Shown here one piece after another: positions 54,036 to 63,290 of a DNA stretch of 64,000 nt. How positions within the stretch are numbered: the first letter of the stretch is position 1; the number at the start of each line of letters is the position of its first letter. Below the pieces are notes generated by a model that was given only the letters and a program-made list of their open reading frames with translations, searched no databases and had not been told where the DNA came from. Made by a program: the position numbers and the translations under genes. The DNA comes from Streptomyces sp. CC208A (GTDB lineage Bacteria; Actinomycetota; Actinomycetes; Streptomycetales; Streptomycetaceae): NCBI RefSeq assembly GCF_030010625.1, contig NZ_JASCXN010000024.1:62001-126000 (forward strand), given 5' to 3'.

Positions 54036-55153
54036 TGGCCGTGGTCGACGCGCCGCCTCTCTACCAGGGGCTCGGCGCTCTGTACGAACGGGAGCTGGAC
54101 GCTCACGGCGTCGGGGCCGTGATGCTCACCCACAAGTGGCAGTCGGCCGACCTGCTGGCTCCGCACTCCGACATCGACGTACGCGTCCTCTTGCGCCAGG
54201 CACCTGCGGACTGGGAGGAATGGAACCACCGTCTGGCCGCCGCACACGCCGCCGCGGTCAGACGGGAGGTCTCCCATCGACGTCTCCTGGAGCACCCGCC
54301 CGGCTTCGCGTTCACCGTGACCGAGGCGGACGGGCGACTCGTCTCCTCGCCGGAACTGGCGACCTGGTCGCTGATCAGCGGAAGCGTGCGGGACTTCCAG
54401 CGCTGGAAGTCCCGGGCTCAGATGGCGCCCTGGTGCGCCGTTGACGAGCGGTTCTACCGGGGAATCCTCCAGGCCCGGATGGGCGGCCGATACCAGCTGG
54501 CCGCGGACAGCACGGACAACGTGGTCGAGGACATCGCCGCGTACCGGCGCCACTGCGTGGCCTGGCACTACCTCGCCCCCTGTTGGTTCGCCGCCGCCGC
54601 GCTCGCGACACGGACCCGCTGCCCCGGAAAGACGGCGGCTCTCACCCAGTGGCGGCCAGAGGGACTGGAGGGATACGCCGAGCTGTTCCTCCGGCACTCG
54701 GCGCACCTCTCCGGTGCCCGCCCACGGAGTCCGCGCCACCTGCTCCGCGCGGCACACGTCGCCCTGGAGGCGGCCATGCGCCGCGTTCCCGATGGGGATC
54801 GCGCCGACGGCCAAGGCCAGGAACACGCCCGTACCGACTGGGTGATGACCGCCGGGATGCTCCGCGTGCGCGTCGCCCGCTGGCTGTACTACCTCGATCC
54901 GCCACCCGGCGTGGCGACCGAGTACCTGGTCCGGCGGGAGGCGAAGGAACTCCGCTCCGCCTCGCAAACCCTGACCGTGCTCGCGGCCGAGGAGACCACT
55001 CCCGCCCAGCGGCTGGCCGCCCGGATGGCGGCGTTGATCCCCACCGGACCGACCACCGCCGACGCCCTGCGCGCAACCATCGCGCGCTGGCACCAGCAGA
55101 AGACCACCGTCCAGGACTTCCTGAGCTTCACCCCCGACGACGTCCACCTCTGA
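54032..55153 (+). CDS. Nucleotidyltransferase-like protein of unknown function
   Basis: A 373-residue protein. Near residues 30-55, VMLTHKWQSADLLAPHSDID followed by VRVLL resembles the S...G...SDxDxxVL strand-loop of polymerase-beta-type nucleotidyltransferases, but the usual Gly-Ser pair is altered (THKWQS). The rest is helical with no recognised domain. GTG 54032 overlaps the radical SAM stop; ATG 54035 is adjacent. It is probably an enzyme of the pathway transferring a nucleotidyl group, or a substrate-binding relative. Confidence 0.68.
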   Translation: MMAVVDAPPLYQGLGALYERELDAHGVGAVMLTHKWQSADLLAPHSDIDVRVLLRQAPADWEEWNHRLAAAHAAAVRREVSHRRLLEHPPGFAFTVTEADGRLVSSPELATWSLISGSVRDFQRWKSRAQMAPWCAVDERFYRGILQARMGGRYQLAADSTDNVVEDIAAYRRHCVAWHYLAPCWFAAAALATRTRCPGKTAALTQWRPEGLEGYAELFLRHSAHLSGARPRSPRHLLRAAHVALEAAMRRVPDGDRADGQGQEHARTDWVMTAGMLRVRVARWLYYLDPPPGVATEYLVRREAKELRSASQTLTVLAAEETTPAQRLAARMAALIPTGPTTADALRATIARWHQQKTTVQDFLSFTPDDVHL

Positions 55154-55169
55154 CCCAAGGAGTCTCGCC

Positions 55170-55961
55170 ATGACCGCGCGTGCGCCGGTGCCCCGCACCC
55201 TGAAAACGGCGAAGGTCAAGATCACCACGAAGTGCAACCGGCACTGCGACTTCTGCATCTTCGCCGACGGCGCCCAGGGCGAGAACATGTCCCTGGAGCT
55301 GTTCTCCACCGTCTTGACACGACTGGAGACCATCCCCTTCCAGCAGCTGCACATCAACGGCGGCGAACCCACCGTGCACCGGGAATTTCCTGCGCTCAGC
55401 GACACCGCCCGCACGCGGCTGCCGGACAAGGTCATGGTCCTGGGCACGAACGCCATCACCCTGGCCCGCAACAAGCCGATCATGGACGCGACCCTCCGCT
55501 TCTACGACCAGATCCTCATCGGCTGCGACGACGAACACGGGAACTACGACGAGGTGCACGCCGTCGTGCCCCGCCTCCGCGAAGCCGGCAAGACCGTGGT
55601 CGTCAACAGCGTCCTGGAAGGCATCAGTGCCACCCGGCTAACGCAGCTCGGGACGCTGTGCGAGAAGTACGGCGCCGTCCACGTCACCAACCACGTGCAC
55701 CACGTCGACGTCGGCCAGCCCGCGAACGAGCTGCGTGGTCTCTGCGACCGTTACCTCGACCAGCACCTGATGATCGAGATGGACGGCTCCTGCTACCGCT
55801 GTTTCAACGCCATGGCGAAGGATGACAGCGAGTTCAGCATCTGGGACGAGGACTTCGCGGCCAGGGTGTTCGCGCCCCGGGGGCACCACTTCCGGTTCTG
55901 CCTGCGCTGCCACGAGTACACCGACTCCGGCGCCGCAATCGTCCCCGCCCTCACCGGCTGA
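55170..55961 (+). CDS. Radical SAM protein with C-terminal cysteine cluster
   Basis: A 263-residue radical SAM enzyme. Cys22, Cys26 and Cys29 (CNRHCDFC) form the first cluster site and HINGGEPTVHREF the SAM motif. Four late cysteines in CYRC and CLRC suggest a shortened SPASM/twitch-type auxiliary cluster. ATG 55170 has AAGGAG upstream. It is not closely similar to the MoaA-like protein two genes earlier, so two different radical steps are encoded. Confidence 0.87.
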   Translation: MTARAPVPRTLKTAKVKITTKCNRHCDFCIFADGAQGENMSLELFSTVLTRLETIPFQQLHINGGEPTVHREFPALSDTARTRLPDKVMVLGTNAITLARNKPIMDATLRFYDQILIGCDDEHGNYDEVHAVVPRLREAGKTVVVNSVLEGISATRLTQLGTLCEKYGAVHVTNHVHHVDVGQPANELRGLCDRYLDQHLMIEMDGSCYRCFNAMAKDDSEFSIWDEDFAARVFAPRGHHFRFCLRCHEYTDSGAAIVPALTG

Positions 55962-55978
55962 TCGGGAGGTACACCGCC

Positions 55979-57694
55979 ATGCCCGCAGTCCTCGGACTGA
56001 ACTTCCACCACGACACGGCCGCCGCGTTAGTCGTCGACGGCCGCATCTACGCGGCCGAAGAGGAACGCTGGAGCGGCATCAAGCACAACCACCCCACCCG
56101 CAAGGGCACGCTCACGGCCCCGACTCGCGCGCTCCAGTGGTGCCTGGAGGCCGCCGGCATCGAACCGGAGGACGTTGACGCCGTCTGGGCCGCCTCCATG
56201 CGTCCCAACCCCGCGGCCGGCTGGTGGCTGGCCGAGGAGCGGGAGGAACTCGCCGCCCTCCTGCCCGCTCCGCTCGGCGAATACCTCCGCCTCCTCTCCC
56301 ACCACACGGCCCACGTGCTCTCCGGCTACCTGCTCTCCGGGCACGAGCACGCCGCTGGCCTCGTCATCGACGCCGGCGGCTCCTCCCTGGGCTCCGACTT
56401 CGGACCAGGCCGGGAGCGCATCACGGGGTACGACCTGTGGCCCGATCGCATCGACCGCCTCCACCAGGGCATGCCGGCCGTCGTGCCGGGCCCGGTCGGC
56501 CCCAGGCGCGTCCACTCCTCCCTCGGGCACTTCTACCGGAACCTCGCCCGGCGGGTGATCCCACCCGGCGACGAGCCCGAGGGCAGCATGATGGCGCTCG
56601 CCGCCTTCGGCGATCCCCAGCGCTACGGAGCGCACATCCGCGAACTGGTCCGGCTCGGCAATGAGGGCGAGGTCCGTATCGATCACCCGTGGGGTTCGGC
56701 GGACAGGGGCACACCGCTGCTCCTGGATGGCCGGGCCTGGACCACCGACAACGTCGCGGAACAGCCGGAACACAAGCGGGCCGACCTGGCCGCCGCCGTC
56801 CAGGAGGTCTTCGCCGACTCGGTCGTCCACATCGCTCGCCACCTGCAACGACTCACTCGGGCCTCAGCGTTGGTGTTCTCGGGCGGATGCGCCCTGAACT
56901 CCCACCTCAACGGCCAGCTGGCCATCGACAGCGGCTTTGACACGCTCTTCGTCGCACCGGCCCCGCACGACGCCGGCACAGCCGTGGGCGCCGCGCTCTA
57001 CGGCTGGCACTACCAGCTCGGACAGGAACGCCTGCCGGTGCCGACCGACGCGGCCTGGGGCCCCGATCCGGGTGCGTTGCCGACGACAACCGTGCCGTCC
57101 GGCTACCACGCCTTGCCCCACCTCGGGCCCGAACTGGCACCCACAGTGGCGGCACTGCTCGCCGAGCACCGCATCGTGGGCTGGGTGCGGGGACAGCTCG
57201 AGTTCGGGCCGCGTGCCCTCGGCCATCGCTCGATCCTCGCCCACCCCGGTCACGCCGCCACGCGGGACCGACTCAACGCGATCAAGAGGCGAGCCGCGTA
57301 CCGCCCGTTCGCGCCGGCCGTCCTCGCCGAGCACGCCACGGAATGGTTCATGTCGACGGGCGACCCCTTCATGAACCGCGTCGCCACCGTCCGACGGTGC
57401 CGAGCCGACCGAGTCGCGGCGGTCACCCACCACGACGGCACCGCCCGCGTCCAGTCCGTCGCCGCTGACCACCAGGGCCTACGCGATCTCCTTGAGCAGT
57501 TCCGCGACCTCACCGGACTGCCGCTGCTGCTGAACACATCCCTCAACCGCAAAGGTGCCCCGATCCTGCGGACCGCTGGGCAAGCCGTGGCAGCGGCGGT
57601 GGACCTGAGCCTCGACGCCCTCGCCGTCGGGGACACCCTGATGCTCGCCGACCACGTCCCCGACCCTCGTACCGCGTCTCTTCGTACAAGGTGA
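55979..57694 (+). CDS. Carbamoyltransferase, NodU/TobZ type
   Basis: A 571-residue O-carbamoyltransferase. The N-terminal YrdC-unrelated ASKHA domain begins VLGLNFHHDTAAALVVDGRI with AAEEERWSGIKH, the metal-binding LSHHTAHVLSGY, and ends with VFSGGCALNSHLNGQ. The C-terminal domain has WVRGQLEFGPRALGHRSILA and LLLNTSLNRKGAPI. Family members attach carbamoyl groups to hydroxyls of natural products (tobramycin, cephamycin, Nod factor) from carbamoyl phosphate and ATP. GGGAGG lies before ATG 55979. Confidence 0.93.
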   Translation: MPAVLGLNFHHDTAAALVVDGRIYAAEEERWSGIKHNHPTRKGTLTAPTRALQWCLEAAGIEPEDVDAVWAASMRPNPAAGWWLAEEREELAALLPAPLGEYLRLLSHHTAHVLSGYLLSGHEHAAGLVIDAGGSSLGSDFGPGRERITGYDLWPDRIDRLHQGMPAVVPGPVGPRRVHSSLGHFYRNLARRVIPPGDEPEGSMMALAAFGDPQRYGAHIRELVRLGNEGEVRIDHPWGSADRGTPLLLDGRAWTTDNVAEQPEHKRADLAAAVQEVFADSVVHIARHLQRLTRASALVFSGGCALNSHLNGQLAIDSGFDTLFVAPAPHDAGTAVGAALYGWHYQLGQERLPVPTDAAWGPDPGALPTTTVPSGYHALPHLGPELAPTVAALLAEHRIVGWVRGQLEFGPRALGHRSILAHPGHAATRDRLNAIKRRAAYRPFAPAVLAEHATEWFMSTGDPFMNRVATVRRCRADRVAAVTHHDGTARVQSVAADHQGLRDLLEQFRDLTGLPLLLNTSLNRKGAPILRTAGQAVAAAVDLSLDALAVGDTLMLADHVPDPRTASLRTR

Positions 57695-58314
57695 GGCGGA
57701 TGGACCCCATCGACCTCGACCACGTCCTGACCGTGCTCGGTGCCGCCGCGTGGAGCCCGGACGAGCAGTCCCGCGCCCGCGTGGCCGCTGGCCTCGCGCT
57801 CACGGTCTACGACTGCCACACCCGTGACCAGGGCACCCCATACCTGGAACACCCGCTGGCAGTCGTCAGGCTCCTGCGAACGGAGATCGGCGTCCGTCAC
57901 CCCGAGACGCTCCTCCTCGCTCTCCTCCATGACGCCTTGGAGGTGTCCCCTGAGTCGGAGGCACTGCTCGTCCATCACCTCGGCGGCCCGTTCACCGCAC
58001 GCCTGCGTGCCATGACGGCCGACCACCGCCTCGAACAGCGCACGAAGTCCGTCGGCGACGAGACCCGCTGGCGCGCGAAGCAGGCCGCGCTCCCGCCCGA
58101 GGGCCTCCTCGTCCGGCTCGCCGACCGCCTGCACAACCTGCGCGACCTCGCCGCGTCCCCGAACCTCGACCGACGTCGACGGTTCCTCCAGACCTTGGGC
58201 GATTTCCACCTCCCCCTCGCCGACGCCGCCCGCGGCCTCGGCCCCCATCTGGAGACCATGCACACGCGACTGCACGCCGAGTACGTCCACCACATACAGG
58301 AGGTACGTCCGTGA
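57691..58314 (+). CDS. RelA/SpoT-type HD-domain phosphohydrolase
   Basis: A 207-residue HD-domain protein. The metal ligands lie in YLEHPLAVV, ALLHDALE and VRLADRLHNLRDLA, the pattern of the SpoT/MESH1 hydrolase domain, but no synthetase or TGS domain is present. GTG 57691 overlaps the carbamoyltransferase stop by 4 bp, and its own stop overlaps the next gene. It may remove a phosphate or pyrophosphate from a nucleotide intermediate of the pathway. Confidence 0.86.
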   Translation: MRRMDPIDLDHVLTVLGAAAWSPDEQSRARVAAGLALTVYDCHTRDQGTPYLEHPLAVVRLLRTEIGVRHPETLLLALLHDALEVSPESEALLVHHLGGPFTARLRAMTADHRLEQRTKSVGDETRWRAKQAALPPEGLLVRLADRLHNLRDLAASPNLDRRRRFLQTLGDFHLPLADAARGLGPHLETMHTRLHAEYVHHIQEVRP

Positions 58315-59297
58315 AACGGGTCGTCTACTCGATGGAGCCGGTCGGCCGGACCGGCGGCCGGGTCTACCTACGGATGCTCCACGAGGTGACAGCCGACGAC
58401 GTGGAATGGCGCACCGTCCCGGACCACAAGCGGACCTACCGGGTCCGCCGCTGGCGCAAGCTCCGCCACCTCGCCCGCCTGGCCCCTTCCATACGGGCGC
58501 TGCACGGCACCACCGGCACCTTCGTATGGGACGACCTGAGCCTGCTGCTGTTCACGCCCGAGATGCGCGCCCGCACCGTGTTCCTCCTGCACCACTACGA
58601 GCCGCTCCAACACGACTCCGCCCCCATCGAGGCCATGCTCTGGGAGAGGCTGTTCCGCGTTCTGCCGCAGTGCGCCGCCGTGGTGTGCGTCGCCCCGTAC
58701 TGGGCCGACCAGCTCCGCGCCCGAGGCGTCCGCAACGTACGGGTGATCTACAACGCCTTCGACATGGCCGAAGTAGAGCAGGCACGCGGTTACGACCGGG
58801 CCGAGTGCCGCGCCGAGTTCGGTCTGCCACCCGACGTGGTCGGCATCTACGCGGGCAAGGCCGTGCACTGGAAGGGGACCGAGGAGGTCTCGGCGGCCCT
58901 GGTCGGCGTTCCCGGACTGCGAGTGATCACCAGCGGCAGCAACACCATCGGCCTGGACAGCGCGCACTACGACGTCGAGCGGGAGCGGTACCTGCGTCTG
59001 CTGCGCGCCTGTGACGTCGGTGTCTTCCTCCCGCGGATGCGGGAGGGCTGGAGCCGCTGCGCCGCCGAGGCATTACTTCTCGGCCTGCCCTGCCTCATCC
59101 GCCCGGTGGCCGGCCTGGGCGACCTCGCCGCGCTGGCTCGCCAGCCGGCCCCGGACCTCCGCCGCCTCCCGGCACAGGTCCGGGAACGCGCGGCGACACG
59201 CCACACCGAGGCCAAGGCGGCGTACGAGGCCCTGGCCCGGTTCGACCTGACCTATTTCGGCGACGCCTGGGGCCACCTCCTGGCGGAGGTCGCCTGA
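58311..59297 (+). CDS. Second GT4-type glycosyltransferase
   Basis: A 328-residue glycosyltransferase, shorter than the first. VIYNAFDMAEVEQA, YAGKAVHWKGTEEVSAAL and the E-x7-E-like REGWSRCAAEALLLGLPCL are GT4 features. GTG 58311 overlaps the HD gene stop. It closes the operon, ending 7 bp before the convergent gltX gene. Confidence 0.85.
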   Translation: MKRVVYSMEPVGRTGGRVYLRMLHEVTADDVEWRTVPDHKRTYRVRRWRKLRHLARLAPSIRALHGTTGTFVWDDLSLLLFTPEMRARTVFLLHHYEPLQHDSAPIEAMLWERLFRVLPQCAAVVCVAPYWADQLRARGVRNVRVIYNAFDMAEVEQARGYDRAECRAEFGLPPDVVGIYAGKAVHWKGTEEVSAALVGVPGLRVITSGSNTIGLDSAHYDVERERYLRLLRACDVGVFLPRMREGWSRCAAEALLLGLPCLIRPVAGLGDLAALARQPAPDLRRLPAQVRERAATRHTEAKAAYEALARFDLTYFGDAWGHLLAEVA

Positions 59298-59304
59298 CCA
59301 GCGG

Positions 59305-60726
59305 CTAAGCCTGCGCGGCCAGCTTCTTGCTGGCGGCGTCCAGACGGGCCAGCACGCGGTCCCGGCCGAGCAACTCCATGGACTCGAACAGCGGGAGTCC
59401 GATCGTCCGGCCGGTGACCGCGACCCGGATGGGTGCCTGGGCCTTGCCCAGCTTCAGCCCGTGCTTCTCGCCGACGGCGAGCAGGACGGCCTTCAGGTCA
59501 TCCGCCTTCCAGTCCGCGACGTCGGCCAGCTCGGCGCGGGCGTCCGACAGGATGTCGCCGGCGCCCGCCTTCATCGCCTTGTTCCACGACGCCTCGTCCT
59601 CGACCGGCTCGTCGAGGAACAGGAAGTCCACATAGCTGGTGATCTCGGAAAGCAGCGCCAGCCGGGTCTGTGCAAGGGAAGCCGCCGCCTCGAAGACGTC
59701 CTTGTCGAACGCCTCCGGCCGCCACGGCGCGTACGGGGCGACCAGCCACGGCGCGCAGGCGGCGACGAACTGCTCCGGCGACAGGGCGCGGATGTACTCG
59801 CCGTTGAACGCCGTCAGCTTCTTCACGTCGAAGAAGGCCGGCGCGGTGTTCACGTCCTCGATCCGGAAGAGCTGCTCCAGCTCCTCGTACGGCCTGATCT
59901 CCCGGTCGTCACCCGGGCCCCAGCCGAGCAGCATGAGGTAGTTCACCATCGCCTCGGGCAGGAAGCCCTCGGCGAGGTAGTCCTCCAGCGCCACCTTGTC
60001 CCGGCGCTTCGACAGCTTCTGCCGCTTCTCGTTCACGATCACCGGCAGATGAGCCCACACGGGCGGCTTGGCACCGAGCGCCTCCCACAGCAGCTGCTGC
60101 TTCGGCGTGTTCGACAGGTGCTCCTCGCCACGAATGACCTGCGTGATTCCCTCATCCAGGTCGTCCACGACGTTGGCGATCAGAAAGACCGGGGACCCGT
60201 CGCCACGGGCGATCACGAAGTCCTCGATCGCGCTGTTCGGGAACGCCGGCTCCCCGCGGACCAGGTCGACCACAACGGTCTCACCCTCGTCCGGCGTCCG
60301 GAACCGCAGCGCCCGCCCCTCCTCGAAGGCCAGCCCCCGGTCCCGGCAGAACCCGTCGTACCCGAGGTGCTCCGACCCCGTGCGCTCCTTCAGCTGCTCC
60401 CGCGTGCAGTCGCAGTAGTACGCCCGGCCGGCCGCGAAGAGCTCCTGAGCCGCTTCCCGGTGCCGGTCGGCGTTGTGCGACTGGAAGTACGGCCCCTCGA
60501 AGGCCGGGTCCTCGCCATGGATGCCGATCGCCGCGAGCGCGCTGATGATGCCCTCGGTCCACTCCGGCTTGTTCCGGGCCGCGTCGGTGTCCTCGATCCG
60601 CAGGACGAACCTGCCGCCGGACTGTCGCGCCACCGCCCAGTTGTAGAGAGCGGACCGTGCACCACCGACATGGAACATGCCGGTCGGAGACGGGGCGAAA
60701 CGAACGCGAACCGGGGCAGTAGACAT
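59305..60726 (-). CDS. gltX: Glutamyl-tRNA synthetase
   Basis: A 473-residue class I aminoacyl-tRNA synthetase. The HIGH motif appears as [18 protein letters not shown], and KMSKS as KLSKRRDK near residue 236. [18 protein letters not shown] and [10 protein letters not shown] are also diagnostic. ATG 60726 is used. Streptomyces normally carries gltX in a core region, and this copy adjoins a biosynthetic operon and mobile DNA, so it may be an extra copy; that cannot be proved from this window. No T-box is seen before it. Confidence 0.94.
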   Translation of the reverse strand: MSTAPVRVRFAPSPTGMFHVGGARSALYNWAVARQSGGRFVLRIEDTDAARNKPEWTEGIISALAAIGIHGEDPAFEGPYFQSHNADRHREAAQELFAAGRAYYCDCTREQLKERTGSEHLGYDGFCRDRGLAFEEGRALRFRTPDEGETVVVDLVRGEPAFPNSAIEDFVIARGDGSPVFLIANVVDDLDEGITQVIRGEEHLSNTPKQQLLWEALGAKPPVWAHLPVIVNEKRQKLSKRRDKVALEDYLAEGFLPEAMVNYLMLLGWGPGDDREIRPYEELEQLFRIEDVNTAPAFFDVKKLTAFNGEYIRALSPEQFVAACAPWLVAPYAPWRPEAFDKDVFEAAASLAQTRLALLSEITSYVDFLFLDEPVEDEASWNKAMKAGAGDILSDARAELADVADWKADDLKAVLLAVGEKHGLKLGKAQAPIRVAVTGRTIGLPLFESMELLGRDRVLARLDAASKKLAAQA

Positions 60727-60984
60727 GCGCTCCAGGGTACCGACGCCGGACCTACGCCTCGGACCACTCGCCCTACCTCCGCACCGACGTTTTTCGGCCG
60801 ACCCGGTACTCGCCCTCGCCCGTCCCTTTCCACTGCAGGTGCGTGCCCCTACCTCGGCTGACCGCTCGCCACAGCTCCAGCCGCCCCTCGACCGCAGCCC
60901 CCGGACACGCCCCACGCTCGCATGGATGTGCGATGCCGCGCCGGATAAAAAGCCCCCGCGACCCTGCCCTCGCATTCTCGATTG
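60727..60984. other. Divergent gap between gltX and the T-box leader
   Basis: No gene is supported. The gltX promoter must lie here; GGATAAAAAGC near 60942 is an AT-rich spot that could belong to the promoter of the rightward leader. No terminator hairpin is obvious. Confidence 0.45.
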
Positions 60985-61285
60985 CGGACGCGATCGCGGC
61001 GTCCGTATCCTTCCGGGCAACGCGTTGACGGAGACGAGTAGCCAGGGACCACGCGAGCAGAGAGAGCCGCCGGCAGCTGGGAAGGCGGTCTCGCGCCCCG
61101 AGGCGAAGACCCTCCCGAGCGCGGGGAGGAACGGCCCACTCTTATGGCCCAATGCCCCGTCGGCCTGCCCCCGTCACCGGGCCCGACCGAGGCCGCCACC
61201 GGGTGGCGGCGAAAGTGCGGTGGTACCGCGAGTTGCCCTTCTCGCCCGCACTCCTAAGGGATCATGACGATGTCCTTCGGAGGAC
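60985..61285 (+). ncRNA. T-box riboswitch leader, translational type
   Basis: Several T-box landmarks occur in order: a 5' hairpin CGGACGC/GCGTCCG (60985-61005), GACGAGTAG (61033-61041), AGAGAGCC with a following hairpin (61061-61092), and the T-box TGGTACCGCG (61221-61230) enclosed by AGTGCGG/CCGCACT (61214-61252). GTCCT-TCGG-AGGAC at 61272-61285 holds the ribosome-binding site of the next gene, so uncharged tRNA would free it. The specifier codon could not be assigned with confidence. Confidence 0.8.
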
Positions 61286-61289
61286 CGCA

Positions 61290-62600
61290 ATGATCCAAAG
61301 CCGCGTACACATCTCCGACCTGAGAGAACACGTCGGCCGTACCGTCACCGTCTGCGGCTGGGTGAGAACCCTGCGCCTGCAGAGCAAGATGCAATTCGTC
61401 GTCGTACGCGACGGAACCGGCATGGTGCAGGTGACCCACAAGCGTGACAACGGGCCGCTCGAGGCCCAGCTCCAAGCCCTCACTCCCGAATCCGCCGTCA
61501 AGATCACCGGACGGGTCGTGGACGCCGCCCAGGTCAAGCTCGGCGGCCTGGAGATCGTTCCGAAGGCCGTCGATATCCTGAACCCGGCCGCCACCCCGCT
61601 GCCGATCGACGAGCAGACGGGCATCGAGCACCAGCTGGACTGGCGCTTCCTGGACGTGCGCCGCCGTCCCGCCGCCCAGCTGATGTTCGCCGTGCAGACC
61701 ACCCTGGAACAGGGGATGCGCGAGTACGCCTACGCGCAGGGCTCCACGGAGATGCACACCCCCAAGCTCATGGGCACCGCCTCGGAATCCGGAGCGGAGG
61801 TCTTCGAGCTCGGCTACTTCGGCCGCAGCGCCTACCTAGCCCAGTCGCCCCAGTTCTACAAGCAGATGGCGATCTCGGCCGGCATCGAGAAGGTCTTCGA
61901 GATCGGCCCCGTCTTCCGTGCCGAGCCGTCGTTCACCTCCCGGCACGCCACCGAGTTCACCGGCGTCGACATCGAGCTCGCCTGGATCGACGGCGTCGAG
62001 GACGTCATGGCGTTCGAGGAACAGATGCTCACCCACGCCATCGCAAAGGTCGCCGACGCCCATGGCGAGGCCATCCGCGAGCAGTTCGGTGTGGAGATCA
62101 CGGTCCCCACGACGCCCTTCCCCCGCATCACCATGGCCGAGGCGCACGACATCCTGCGTGAGGGCGGCTGGGACCCGGAAGGGGTCAAGGAGGACCTGGA
62201 CCCGGAGGGTGAGCGGAGTATCAGCGCCCACATCCGGCAGGCCACCGGCCACGAGTTCGTGTTCGTCACGCACTACCCGGTGGGCATCCGGCCCTTCTAC
62301 CACATGCGGCCGGCCGACGACCCGAGCGTCACCCTGAGCTTCGACCTGCTCTGGAAGGGGCTGGAGATCACCACCGGCGCCCAGCGCGAGCACCGCTACG
62401 ACGTGTTGCTGAAGCAGGCCGCCGAGAAGGGCATGAGCCCGGAGCCGATGCGGGACTACCTGAACGCGTTCCGGTACGGGTGCCCGCCGCACGGCGGTCT
62501 GGGCATGGGCCTCGGACGCGTACTGATGGTCATGCTCGGCCTGGAGTCGATCCGCGAGGCCACCTTCCTCTTCCGCGGACCGAACCGGCTCACCCCATAG
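61290..62600 (+). CDS. aspS: Archaeal-type aspartyl-tRNA synthetase (Asp/Asn)
   Basis: A 436-residue class II synthetase. An OB-fold anticodon domain opens with VTVCGWVRTLRLQSKMQFVV; motif 2 is PVFRAEPSFTSRHATEFTGV, and motif 3 GGLGMGLGRVLMVMLGL. The length and lack of the bacterial insertion indicate the archaeal/eukaryal AspRS class, often non-discriminating, or AsnRS-related. ATG 61290 has GGAGG 6 bp upstream inside the leader hairpin. Specificity (Asp against Asn) needs testing. Confidence 0.88.
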   Translation: MIQSRVHISDLREHVGRTVTVCGWVRTLRLQSKMQFVVVRDGTGMVQVTHKRDNGPLEAQLQALTPESAVKITGRVVDAAQVKLGGLEIVPKAVDILNPAATPLPIDEQTGIEHQLDWRFLDVRRRPAAQLMFAVQTTLEQGMREYAYAQGSTEMHTPKLMGTASESGAEVFELGYFGRSAYLAQSPQFYKQMAISAGIEKVFEIGPVFRAEPSFTSRHATEFTGVDIELAWIDGVEDVMAFEEQMLTHAIAKVADAHGEAIREQFGVEITVPTTPFPRITMAEAHDILREGGWDPEGVKEDLDPEGERSISAHIRQATGHEFVFVTHYPVGIRPFYHMRPADDPSVTLSFDLLWKGLEITTGAQREHRYDVLLKQAAEKGMSPEPMRDYLNAFRYGCPPHGGLGMGLGRVLMVMLGLESIREATFLFRGPNRLTP

Positions 62601-62666
62601 CCGACAGCTGCAGCCTGACCACCTGCGATGTTCCGCCAGTGCCTCGTCTGCTGAAAGCATGGACGG

Positions 62667-63290
62667 GTGAGTGTTCACGAACTGGGGCGCTGGGTACCGG
62701 CTCGCCCGGAGGACCTGGCCGCGATGTTCGCCGAAGCCGACTTCCCGTGGTGGATCGCCGGCGGGTACGCGATCGAACTCGCCGTCGGTCGCGAGCTACG
62801 CCCGCACGGCGATCTCGACGTCCTAGTCCTCCGCCGCGACCAAGCGCTCGTGCGAGACCTGCTGAACGACTGGGATATGCATGTCGCGGACCCGCCTGGC
62901 GCGGGGCACCTGCGTCCCTGGCGTCCGGGAGAGACGCTTGAGGTGCCCCTCCACGACATCTGGTGCAGACGCACACGTGAGGCACCCTGGTCAGTGCAAC
63001 TCATGCTGGACGAGGCCGAGGGCGCCCAGTGGGTCTCGCGGCGCAACCCAGCGGTCCGACTTCCGCTCGGCCGAGTGGGGCGGAGGAGTCCGACCGGAAT
63101 CCCATACCTTGCGCCCGAGGTGCAGCTCTTCTACAAGACGAAGGCCACACGGGCCAAAGACGAGACTGACTTCGAAGCGGTGTTGCCGCTCCTGGACGAG
63201 TCGCAACGCGTCTGGCTAGCGGACTCGATCGCGGTGACCGCCCCAGACCATCCCTGGCGGAAACGTCTTTTGTCCGCGGACCGAACCTGA
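62667..63290 (+). CDS. Nucleotidyltransferase, antibiotic-adenylyltransferase-like
   Basis: A 207-residue protein resembling LnuA/AadB-like nucleotidyltransferases. WWIAGGYAIELAVGRELRPH is the substrate-binding strand-loop with the GG pair, followed by GDLDVLVLRR with the two metal Asp residues. FYKTKATRAKDETDFEAVLP is a family tail motif. GTG 62667 is used. It may adenylylate an aminocyclitol or lincosamide, or act on an endogenous metabolite. Confidence 0.8.
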   Translation: MSVHELGRWVPARPEDLAAMFAEADFPWWIAGGYAIELAVGRELRPHGDLDVLVLRRDQALVRDLLNDWDMHVADPPGAGHLRPWRPGETLEVPLHDIWCRRTREAPWSVQLMLDEAEGAQWVSRRNPAVRLPLGRVGRRSPTGIPYLAPEVQLFYKTKATRAKDETDFEAVLPLLDESQRVWLADSIAVTAPDHPWRKRLLSADRT

